64,000 bases of DNA from Paenibacillus faecalis (GTDB lineage Bacteria; Bacillota; Bacilli; Paenibacillales; Paenibacillaceae). The stretch's first letter is position 1; each line of letters begins with the position of its first letter. The DNA lies in contig NZ_LT985747.1 in assembly GCF_900289175.1 (NCBI RefSeq), positions 1,501,121 through 1,565,120 of the forward strand. The letters run 5' to 3'. The translations under genes and the position numbers were made by a program. Positions 8,667 through 17,100 of this stretch are shown here, piece after piece. The notes under the pieces were generated by a model, which worked only from the letters and a program-made list of their open reading frames with translations, had not been told where the DNA came from and did no database searches.

Positions 8667-9557
8667 GTGTACAAAAAGCTTAAAGTTTTAGTATTTCTGG
8701 CGATGGCGTTCACGCTGATTATGCCGGGAACAGCGATGGCAGCAGGTAAGGGAGAATCCAAGGGCAAGGATAACCCGATCAAAGTTATGAGCTACAACTT
8801 GCGTTACGCAAGCAGCTCAGGTGAAAACTCCTGGGACGTACGCCGTCCGGTCATGGCCCAGCTGTTAAACAAGGAAAAACCGGATATTATGGGCATTCAG
8901 GAAGGCCTCTATCACCAACTGAAAGACCTTCATGCCGACTTGCCACAGTATGACTGGATCGGAATCGGCAGACAAGGCGGCAGCAAAGACGAGTATACCG
9001 CTGTATTTTACAACAAAAACAAATTCGAACCGCTCGAATACGACTACTTCTGGTTGTCCGACACACCCAATGTCATCGGTTCAAAAACGTGGGGCAATGA
9101 TATTACACGCATGGTAACCTGGGTAAAGTTTGAAGATAGGAAGACAAAACAGCAATTCTACTTCATGAACACTCATTTTGACCATATATCCGTTCCCGCA
9201 AGAGAAAAGAGCGCTGAATTGATTCTTGAAAAAGTAAAAGAACTGAACCCGCAGCTTCCGGTTATCCTCGCAGGCGACTTTAATACCGCACTGGGGACGA
9301 AACCATATCAGACGTTAATCAGTGAAGGTTTTGCAGATACAATGTTGGCAGCAGAGAATCGGATCAATGAAAATCTCGGAACCTTTAACGGGTTTAACGA
9401 TCCTTCCGGCGGAAATCGGATTGACTGGATTATGGTCAAAGGAAATATATCCGTGAAAGAAACAGAAATAAATAATTTCTCGAAAAATGGCCAGTATCCA
9501 AGCGATCATTTTCCAGTCATCTCGACACTCATAATCGAGCCGCACCCATCTCGGTAG
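8667..9557 (+). CDS. Secreted endonuclease/exonuclease/phosphatase-family protein
   Basis: A 296-aa product starting at a GTG at 8667, 7 nt after AAAGGAGG; an ATG 24 nt earlier overlaps that site and is rejected. A Sec signal peptide (basic VYKKLK, hydrophobic core, cleavage after TAMAA) leads into an EEP domain. It carries the family motifs SYNLRYA, GIQEGLYHQ (metal-binding Glu), the His of NTHFDH, GDFNTALGTKPY (catalytic Asp and Asn) and the terminal SDHFPV. Related secreted proteins are phosphodiesterases, sphingomyelinase-like enzymes or sugar-phosphate phosphatases. The substrate cannot be decided. It ends before the terminator at 9617. Confidence 0.85.
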   Translation: MYKKLKVLVFLAMAFTLIMPGTAMAAGKGESKGKDNPIKVMSYNLRYASSSGENSWDVRRPVMAQLLNKEKPDIMGIQEGLYHQLKDLHADLPQYDWIGIGRQGGSKDEYTAVFYNKNKFEPLEYDYFWLSDTPNVIGSKTWGNDITRMVTWVKFEDRKTKQQFYFMNTHFDHISVPAREKSAELILEKVKELNPQLPVILAGDFNTALGTKPYQTLISEGFADTMLAAENRINENLGTFNGFNDPSGGNRIDWIMVKGNISVKETEINNFSKNGQYPSDHFPVISTLIIEPHPSR

Positions 9558-9616
9558 TGAGCCGGCAGCACATATACAGAGATGAGTCTCTTCATAACAA
9601 TCATTGGGCAGTAATT

Positions 9617-9656
9617 AAAAAGCTCCGATAGCCAAAACGGACTAGCGGAGCTTTTT
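9617..9656 (+). terminator. Intrinsic terminator after the EEP gene
   Basis: Arms AAAAAGCTCCG and CGGAGCTTTTT enclose an 18-base loop and end in a T-run, 60 bp after the stop codon. Confidence 0.8.
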
Positions 9657-9768
9657 GCTGTATGAAAAACACGGTCTAAATGCGGAAAAGAGGAAAATGT
9701 CGTTTCTTTCTTTCCATATATTGAGGTACACTTATATCGTTAAATAAGACTGATAAACGGAGAATTTC

Positions 9769-10725
9769 ATGAGACATTTTACAAAAGACACAGCGAGAAA
9801 AATATTATCCAATGAAATTAGTGTGGAAACATTATTGGAACAGTATCCTGAATACCAAAACGAAGTATTACAAGAGATCAATAAATTAAAGAGCAACAAC
9901 AATGAATCAAATTTAATTCACGCCATTATGGACAAATATACGGCAAATGCAAAGATAGCTAAAAATAAAATGATGAAAAGCGGTTTAAATGAAAAAACAG
10001 TTAATGTGTTTCTGCCTGAAATTATAAAAGCCCGATTCGCCATTTATTTACTGGAAAAATTAAATATCGCCGCTTCTTCAAAAACGACTGCCAAAAATGT
10101 ACGGTTCAACCTTTGGGACGGTACGATATTACAAAAACTTTTATTCAAGAAAGACTTTGAAAGAAAGCCCGTGTCACTTGGCTTATTCAAATTTTGTTGG
10201 AGATTGGTGAGGAATAAAAAGATTTTGATGCCCCTTGTTAATAAAAAAGGGATCTATTGTTTCTATTCAAAAGCTTTAATCCAAGAGCTCTCAATTTTAA
10301 TCGAGGGAAAAAAATGCGTTGAAATCGCAGCCGGAGACGGTACCTTAACCCAATTTTTAAATGACAAAGGCATGAACTGCATAGCTACCGATGACTACAG
10401 CTGGGAACAATATATTACATATCCAAGCTTTGTTGAAAAAGCAGATGCAAAGACCGCTCTGAATAAATACAACCCGGAAGTCGTCATTTGCTCTTGGCCC
10501 GTACCAAAAAACTCGTATGAAAAACACGTTTTCAACACCGATTCCGTTGATTTATATATCGTGATTGGAACAAAAGATCCTGCATATACAGGCGACTTCG
10601 ATACTTATTATAGCGTCGATCATTTTTCTATGGAACAAAGCGATCATCTGGCTTCTTTAATCTTGCCCCCTTCACCTCAAAATGCTGTTTATATTTTTAG
10701 ACGAATAAAAAAAGGGCGCGGCTGA
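9769..10725 (+). CDS. SAM-dependent methyltransferase-like protein
   Basis: A 318-aa product with a GGAGAATTTC site before the ATG. The N-terminal half is Lys/Asn-rich and helical with no recognised fold. From about residue 185 a class I methyltransferase core appears: glycine-rich motif I VEIAAGDGTLTQFL followed by NCIATDDYSW at the acidic ribose-binding position, and a later strand VVICSWPVP. The gene is visibly AT-richer than its neighbours and Lys-rich, which suggests a separate origin. No substrate can be assigned. A GC hairpin overlaps the stop codon. Confidence 0.7.
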   Translation: MRHFTKDTARKILSNEISVETLLEQYPEYQNEVLQEINKLKSNNNESNLIHAIMDKYTANAKIAKNKMMKSGLNEKTVNVFLPEIIKARFAIYLLEKLNIAASSKTTAKNVRFNLWDGTILQKLLFKKDFERKPVSLGLFKFCWRLVRNKKILMPLVNKKGIYCFYSKALIQELSILIEGKKCVEIAAGDGTLTQFLNDKGMNCIATDDYSWEQYITYPSFVEKADAKTALNKYNPEVVICSWPVPKNSYEKHVFNTDSVDLYIVIGTKDPAYTGDFDTYYSVDHFSMEQSDHLASLILPPSPQNAVYIFRRIKKGRG

Positions 10726-10763
10726 CCATGCAAAAGGGACTGATTCCTATCTTGCCGCGTCCC
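10711..10763 (+). terminator. Weak hairpin after the methyltransferase-like gene
   Basis: GGGCGCGGC at 10714 can pair with GCCGCGTCCC at 10754 with one bulge. The stop codon lies just inside the loop. The T-run is poor, so this is a tentative terminator. Confidence 0.4.
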
Positions 10764-10793
10764 TGTCTTCTTCTCTCGCATCCATCATTTTAT

Positions 10794-11222
10794 TTATTCA
10801 TCCTCTGCATCCTGCTGTTGCTTCACCCTTAAACGATATACATAAACCAGGGGTACAAGACCACAAATAAAAAGAATAATTCCTAACAGCAAGCCTTCTG
10901 TCCCTTCAAGATTGGGTGTGTTTGACGTGAGATATGCAGTCCCTGCTGCAACAGCAGCTAGTACTAGAACGCTCATAGCCAATGATTTTCTCGGATTTCT
11001 GATTTGTTCATGTTCAACGCTAAGACTCATTGATAAATAAGCATTAACAACTCCTGTTAAAATAAATACAAGCCAAAGCGGATTATCCCGCATCCCTTCA
11101 AAGCCACTTTGAAAAAACTCAAATCCAAGAATAAAAATAATCCCGATGGTCTGGACAATATAAGCAATTTTAATATGTTTTAAATTTCTTAAAACAAGCC
11201 GCTCATCTGTAATTTTCCTCAT
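10794..11222 (-). CDS. Four-helix membrane protein of an Xre-regulated pair
   Basis: A 142-aa hydrophobic protein with four predicted helices (about residues 18-37, 48-66, 82-101, 112-131) and a charged tail ending QQQDAEDE. Its ATG overlaps the stop of the upstream Xre regulator as ATGA, which is tight translational coupling. Many Bacillota pair a short Xre regulator with a small membrane protein of unknown role. No functional motif is visible. Confidence 0.75.
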   Translation of the reverse strand: MRKITDERLVLRNLKHIKIAYIVQTIGIIFILGFEFFQSGFEGMRDNPLWLVFILTGVVNAYLSMSLSVEHEQIRNPRKSLAMSVLVLAAVAAGTAYLTSNTPNLEGTEGLLLGIILFICGLVPLVYVYRLRVKQQQDAEDE

Positions 11223-11425
11223 GTAAAATCCTCCTCATCCATCCAAAATAATTCATCCAACGTTGAATTTAATGCATAGCAAATTTGCAAACATAACTTT
11301 AAAGAAGGGTTATATTTCCCTTTCTCAATAAGACTGACCGTTTGTCTCGTTATGCCAACCAGATCAGCGAGCTGTTGTTGTGTCAGATCTGTTTTTACAC
11401 GGGCTACCTTTACATGATTTTTCAT
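11219..11425 (-). CDS. Xre/Cro-type HTH regulator
   Basis: A 68-aa DNA-binding protein. The ATG at 11425 (MKNHVKVARVK) follows AGGAGTGGTC; an upstream ATG is rejected for lack of a site. The HTH (LTQQQLADLVGITRQTVSLI) and the ending TLDELFWMDE are typical of the YozG/YvaO-like minimal regulators. It is coupled by an ATGA overlap to the membrane-protein gene, so the two form one unit that it probably autoregulates. Confidence 0.88.
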   Translation of the reverse strand: MKNHVKVARVKTDLTQQQLADLVGITRQTVSLIEKGKYNPSLKLCLQICYALNSTLDELFWMDEEDFT

Positions 11426-11565
11426 ATGACCACTCCTACACTCAATGTAACATATATATTCCATTATGTAAAATATAAATTACATAAAATATGTATGAAT
11501 GAACAACTCAGATCACACCTGCTTTAGGACCATTACTTCTGTATTCCATTATTTGTTTTTTGCAC

Positions 11566-11596
11566 TTGTCTTTGCCCTTAGGGGAAGGTGTATAGT
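11566..11596 (+). promoter_or_regulatory. MerR-type promoter with 19-bp spacer
   Basis: TTGTCT at 11566 and TATAGT at 11591 are separated by 19 bp. The spacer contains the dyad CCTT-AGGGG-AAGG. A long spacer with a central dyad is the hallmark of MerR-activated promoters. It lies 73 bp before the MerR gene at 11669, so autoregulation is likely. Confidence 0.6.
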
Positions 11597-11668
11597 CGAA
11601 TTGAATAAGAGTATCGATACTTCATACACGTGGTCTGTATAAAAAAGGGGAAATGAAGGTGACTTCTC

Positions 11669-12493
11669 ATGCTATCGATTGGAGAATTCTCAAAAATATG
11701 CGGAGTTTCTACAAAAACGCTCCGGTATTATGATGAAATCGGTTTGATTCACCCGGATGAGATTAACCCTGAAAACGGTTATAGGTACTATTCCATTAGT
11801 CAGCTTAAAACCTTGCTCGTGATCAATCGTTTGAAATCTTATCTTTTTTCGCTGGAGGAAATCAAAGTCATTTTGGAATGGGGAGATGATCCATCTGAAG
11901 AGAAACTTTACTCTGCACTTCATCGCAAGAGAAAGGAAATACAGGAAAAGGTCACTGCTTTTGAATTCATCCTAAACCAAATGAGCCATGATATTTCAAA
12001 TTTAGAACAAGGGCTCTCCTTAATATCACATCTGGATCATATCGAAATACAACTTGTTGAAACCCTGCCAATCAACATCCTGTATATGCGCCAGATGTTA
12101 AGCAGTGATGAATATGCTCAAGGCTATGGGATTTATTTCGCTAGGTTGTATGAAAAGATTGCTACTGAAAAACTCTCCTTGCTGGGTACACCCATGACGA
12201 TCTATCACAGTCCTGAACACAATCCTGACGGCAATGATACAGAGTTTGCTATCCCTGTAAAAGAGTCGGTAAAAGGAACCCGAGATTTTCCCGGAGGTCT
12301 TTGTGCGAAATCTGTTTTAAACGGGGCCTATTCAGAATTGACATCGGTATATGCCAAGCTGATGGAATGGATCGACAAGGAAGAATATGAATTGGTGGGC
12401 TCACCCTATGAAATATATAGAACCGACCCTAATCAAGCTACTGCTGCGGAGGATATGGTGACCGATGTATATTTTCCAGTCAAGAAAAGATAA
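11669..12493 (+). CDS. MerR-family regulator with GyrI-like effector domain (BmrR-type)
   Basis: A 274-aa protein starting after GAAGGTGACTTCTC. Residues 1-70 are the MerR winged helix (IGEFSKICGVSTKTLRYYDEIGLI, then YRYYSISQL). A coiled-coil dimerisation helix follows, then a C-terminal GyrI-like multidrug-binding domain (ELTSVYAKLMEWIDKEEYEL, ending VYFPVKK). Such proteins twist long-spacer promoters on binding lipophilic cations. A matching promoter precedes its own gene, and a serine hydrolase gene follows 30 bp later, probably in the same transcript. Confidence 0.9.
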   Translation: MLSIGEFSKICGVSTKTLRYYDEIGLIHPDEINPENGYRYYSISQLKTLLVINRLKSYLFSLEEIKVILEWGDDPSEEKLYSALHRKRKEIQEKVTAFEFILNQMSHDISNLEQGLSLISHLDHIEIQLVETLPINILYMRQMLSSDEYAQGYGIYFARLYEKIATEKLSLLGTPMTIYHSPEHNPDGNDTEFAIPVKESVKGTRDFPGGLCAKSVLNGAYSELTSVYAKLMEWIDKEEYELVGSPYEIYRTDPNQATAAEDMVTDVYFPVKKR

Positions 12494-12523
12494 TGTACAA
12501 CTATAGCATGTGAGGTGTTGATC

Positions 12524-13549
12524 ATGAAAAGAAGCGACGGACCCGCTACGGAGTGGCAATTCGCAGAACCGGAAACCTTGGGGATGAATCCGAAACAACT
12601 TTGGCAACTAGACGCGAAGATAAAATCGGAGTATAGCAACATCAACGGTATTGTCGTTGTGAGAAAAGGGTACATCGTCTTTGAATCATATTATAACGGA
12701 TACGGCCCGGAAGACCCCCACCATGCCGCATCTGTCACCAAAAGTATAATATCGGCTCTCATTGGCATTGCCATAGACGCAGGGTATATCAAACATGTTG
12801 ACCAGAAAGTGCTCGATTTTTTCCCCGAATATGTTTCCAATGCTATTGCGGATCAGCAAAAACAAGAAATCACCATACGCCATCTCCTCACCATGACTGC
12901 GCCCTATCCGTTTGAAGACTGGCACGAACCGCTGGACAAAATGTGTATGCAGCCTAACTGGGTCAAGTATACGCTAGCTATGTTAGGTGAAAAAGGAAAA
13001 ATCGGAGCCTTTAAATATTCCACCGCAGGAGCACACCTGCTATCAGCCATCATCACCCGCAGCACAGGCCAAAGCGCTCGTGAGTTCGCTAACGAGCATT
13101 TATTTAGCCCGCTCGGTATGAAAGAGATCCCCGATCATGAGATGAAATCATATGGATTTGAAGATTTATTCGGAAAGGATGTGAAAGGATGGGTAAAAGA
13201 TCCCCAAGGCCATTCTACTGGAGGATGGGGACTAACACTCACTCCCCGTGACATGGCACGCTTTGGTTTGCTATATGTAAACAATGGAATTTGGAACAAT
13301 CATCCGATTGTTTCAAAGACCTGGATTCATGAATCAACATCGATGAATCCTAATAAATACGGTTATTTATGGTGGCTTCGCGAAGAAGACGGTGTCTTTG
13401 CATACTTAGCTATGGGAGACGGCGGAAATGTGATTTGCTGTATTCCAAAAAAAGACCTGGTCATAACCATCGCCTCTCAATTCAACATCCACCCCCGAGA
13501 TCGATGGACACTGATTCAAGAATGTATTCTCCCGGCTGTAATCCATTAA
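12524..13549 (+). CDS. Beta-lactamase-fold serine hydrolase (class C/EstB-like)
   Basis: A 341-aa protein. The ATG at 12524 (MKRSDGPATE) follows GAGGTG by 7 nt. The nucleophile motif SxxK is SVTK (about residue 70). The Tyr motif is YSTAG (about 165), replacing the YxN of class C enzymes. GGWGLTLTPRDMARFG follows in the region near the third motif. There is no signal peptide, so it is probably cytoplasmic and an esterase or peptidase rather than a resistance enzyme. It follows the BmrR-like gene by 30 bp. It converges on the broken secreted-protein gene, whose stop overlaps its own. Confidence 0.85.
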   Translation: MKRSDGPATEWQFAEPETLGMNPKQLWQLDAKIKSEYSNINGIVVVRKGYIVFESYYNGYGPEDPHHAASVTKSIISALIGIAIDAGYIKHVDQKVLDFFPEYVSNAIADQQKQEITIRHLLTMTAPYPFEDWHEPLDKMCMQPNWVKYTLAMLGEKGKIGAFKYSTAGAHLLSAIITRSTGQSAREFANEHLFSPLGMKEIPDHEMKSYGFEDLFGKDVKGWVKDPQGHSTGGWGLTLTPRDMARFGLLYVNNGIWNNHPIVSKTWIHESTSMNPNKYGYLWWLREEDGVFAYLAMGDGGNVICCIPKKDLVITIASQFNIHPRDRWTLIQECILPAVIH

Positions 13550-14004
13550 AATTGTCTAGCACTAACTGCAAAATTTAGCTTATGCTCTGTTTTACTGAAA
13601 ACATAAATTTTATAAGTAGTTCTTCTTGTTGTATAAATATTTGCCGTCTTTTGCTCCCCTGGGTCAAATGGGAATTCAACTAGTTCTGTACCGTCTCTAT
13701 AAATTTTCATATAGATCTTTGCATTGCTATTATTTTTAACCCATACATTGGCATTCCTTCCATTTCAAGGATCAAGCACAAAAGTATTTTCATAGGCTGA
13801 ATGACCGATATATGTAAATGGCGAAATCAGTTGGACATCCAAAGGAAAAATGACAGGGCCACCGCCTACTCCCGAATCTTCATTAACAGGAGGAATTTGA
13901 ACGGAAGGCAACTCATTGGAAAAAGCTGTACTAAAGCCGCTTACCGAAAGAGCAAATGCCATTGGAATCAGGGCTAAACTCTTTAATATTTTAGACATTT
14001 TCAT
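13546..14004 (-). pseudogene. Secreted protein interrupted by an in-frame TGA
   Basis: The frame starts at 14004 with a Sec signal peptide (MKMSKILKSL, hydrophobic core, cleavage near FSTAFS). It runs 79 codons to a TGA at 13765-13767. The same frame then continues for 72 more sense codons (NGRNANVWVKNNSNAK to VSARQF) to a TAA at 13546. The context reads Asp-Pro-stop-Asn-Gly, so a Trp codon (TGG) may have become TGA. The product would be a 152-aa secreted beta-rich protein of unknown function. Its stop overlaps that of the convergent hydrolase gene. A sequencing error is an alternative. Confidence 0.65.
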
Positions 14005-14016
14005 CTTCCCCTCTAT

Positions 14017-14052
14017 AAAAGCCGACTCCCCACTATAAGGAATCGGCTTTTA
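14017..14052. terminator. Intrinsic terminator downstream of the NRPS operon
   Basis: AAAAGCCGA and TCGGCTTTT form a 9-bp stem extended by CTCC/GGAA pairing, with A- and T-runs on either side. It lies 138 bp beyond the stop of the second synthetase and just upstream of the secreted-protein pseudogene. Confidence 0.8.
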
Positions 14053-14076
14053 AAAAAAGTTACATTAACAATCTCA

Positions 14077-14157
14077 CTTCGGTTGAATGAACATCTAATG
14101 TTTTCAGGTTGCTTAATACTCATTCAGCTTTCTTGGCGTCTGAAAGGACGACATCTA
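14077..14157 (-). pseudogene. Degenerate 3'-end fragment of an aldo/keto reductase gene
   Basis: About 80 bp here align with roughly five sixths identity to 42463-42543, the 3' end of the intact aldo/keto reductase, in the same orientation. The minus-strand translation reads IDVVLSDAKKAE, stop, [14 protein letters not shown]. The intact gene has [20 protein letters not shown]. The in-frame stop replaces a Gln codon. It marks the left border of the peptide-synthetase locus while the intact gene marks the right. Confidence 0.8.
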
Positions 14158-14189
14158 TTCCAAAATTCTATAGTATCTCTGAATTACCC

Positions 14190-17100
14190 TTATAAAAAAG
14201 GTGTCTTCATCTGGGAAAGCTTCGTTTCTAGCAGATCAAACTCTCGCTGCAGCACCTGTTCCAAGTCGTTAACGAGTCTGGAATAGATCGGATAATAAAT
14301 CACCAGTGAATTGGAATATCGATTAGCAAATACCTCGTTTGTCGTCCGATAATGATTGGTACGCATCAGATTCTGTAATTCTTCATAGGTTAGTTCAAAT
14401 GCCCCCTGAAAATTAACCGAAAGAACAGACGGGAGCCATGAATGCATTCGTTCTTCAACCTCACTAATCATTTCGATATAGTGGATATTTTGGTCTCTCT
14501 TTACTTTTTGAATCCGTTCCACATACTTCTGCATGTGCTCTTGTAATGTTCCAACTTCACCATCAATAAGGACTGGCAGCATATCAAGAAATTCCCCTAG
14601 AACATGTTTATAATCGCCGGACATATAGGAGCGGTCCTCCTGAAGAATGAATACCGGAATCCCGGATGAACCCTTAGGGACAAGACCGTTCTCCCTTGCA
14701 ATGATCCCAATGGCATACATCAGCAAGTTCCAAGGCTTTTCCTTATACATATTCAAGAGATGAGGGCCCAATTTGATCATTGAAGCAACGGATTGATGCA
14801 ATAGATTAGATGCATTATGCTCCTGATACCGATGGATTTCAAACATAAACTGCTCCATATGGATTACAGAAAATAATTCTTGCCGGTTGATCAGCATGTT
14901 GTTGCGGTGCTTCTCGGCGACATAATGACTGTAGCCTGGAACTTCTCCTGGGGCCTCCCTTGTGGAGAAATCGATTAGAGCCTTTTGGTGCTCAAACATT
15001 TCTTCCAAAATGGATGTACTCGTTTTATCCCACACACAGTGGTGTGCAACCACATGAACACTATGCTGCCGATCCGAGTCGCAAGTGACAATCATTTTAA
15101 TGAGCAGGTCCTGTTGGCATTCGTTGATTGATATATGTTTCATGCTGTCGATCTGTTCATAAACCAATCGGGTCTCCTCTGGGCTGGTATAACGTAAATC
15201 TAGATAAGGTATATACCATGCCGAATTCCATTCATGCTCGAAAATCATCCCGCTGCCTGATTCGTTTTCGGCCAGATAGGAGCTTCTGAAGACGGACTGC
15301 TGCCGGACGATCCGCTGACAGGCTTCCATGACCCTTTCCTTGGACCATGAATCTTTTAATTTAATCGTTTCTTTAATGACTGTGCCCGTTGTACTGAGAA
15401 AAAGACGCTGCATGGCAGAAGGAACATATCGGCTTATAACCGATTGATGTACGTTCTGTTGAAAATGAACTAGATCAAGCAAAGCAACCGGATCCGGTCT
15501 CCATCCGTTTTGATCCCCGGAATTCGTCCGCATGCGATTATTGCTTACCATACTTCCCCCGGTACAATGCTCAATCACATCCTCCAGCTTACGGCGGAGC
15601 TCCCTAGCCAAGGCATGCATCTGCTCCTCATTACACTCGCTCCGCTCGTAGCTGATTCGCATCTGCAACCTTTTGTCCATCACCGCTCCATTCACCGAAA
15701 TGGCTGTCCCGAATCGGTTCACCTCGGATACTTCTTCTCCCCGTGCTTGCTCACTTAGCTGCCATGGCCCTTCGTCGCTTTCCTGTCCGAACTCGCCCAG
15801 GTAGTTTAGCGTGACTTCCGGCTGCACTCCCGTCAGTTTCCGTTCCCCTAGCCAGTACAACACACCGTAGCCCATGCCCCGGTTCGGTATTTTTCGCAGC
15901 GTCTCCTTCGTATGCCGGATATCCTCCCGCATTCCCTCTCCCAAGCCGGAGATTGCCACCGGATAAACACTCGTGAACCAGCCAACTGTACGGTCAATCG
16001 CATACGGCTCGCCAATTCCTTCACGCCCATGCCCTTCCATCTGCAGCGACACGGTTTTCTGTCCAGTTACGGCCTGCATCGCCTGACCCAGGGCGGTGAT
16101 CAACAGGTCGTTGATCTCTGTATGATAGGCTCCATTCGCCTGATACAGCAGCGCCTCGGTCTGCTCCACATCCAGGCTTACCTCTAGATGCCCAATTCCC
16201 TCGCCATTTCCGCGGCCGATCCAGTGCGCTCCGCCCTGCTGGATTCCTTCCTCCACGCTCTGCCAATATGACAACTCCTGCTTTAGCTCCTCACTCTCCC
16301 GATAACGTTCCAGCGCTTCGCTCCAGCCTTGATAAGACCCCGTCTTAGGCGGCAGCAGTACCTTCCCGTCTGTCTGAATAGCCTGGTAAGCCCGCTGTAA
16401 ATCCTCCAGCAGAATGCGCCATGAAATCCCGTCAATGACCAGATGATGTACCACCAGCAGCAGGTAGTCCCGGTCACTGACGCGGAACACGGCCGCCTTT
16501 AGCAGCGGCCCTCCTGACAGATCCAGGCTGCGCTGAATCCGATCCGCTTCTACCTCCATGGCCATAACGCCATCTTCCTCGCGGCTGAGTCCTGTGTAAT
16601 CATATACAGTTAGTTCATGGGCAAGCCCTGCGGCCAGGGGACGAATCTTCTGAACCCCATCGGTATATACGGCCCGCAGCATGTCATGATGCCCCGTCAC
16701 TGCGCTCAGGGCCTGATCCAGACTGTTCAGATCAAGGCGTTCCTCAGTCTCCAGCAGGAAGGACTGATTAAAGTGATGCGGCTCTGCCATCCCTTCCTCA
16801 AAGAACTGTCGCTGAATCGGTGTGAGCTTCACGATGCCTGTAATCTCACCTTGCTCCGCCTGAACTCCGTTACTAGCCTTTACGTCTTCTCGCATGGAAC
16901 GGATCGTCCGGCCCTGCATAATCGTGCGTACTCCGATGTCGTATCCGCGCTCGCGGAGCTTGGACAGAATCCGGATCGCTTTGATCGAATCCCCGCCCAA
17001 GGCGTAGAAATCATCGTCGATGCCGATCCGGTCCATCCCCAGCACATCGCTAAATACATCAACCAAGGCCTCCTCCAGGTTATCCCGCGGCGCGGTATAC

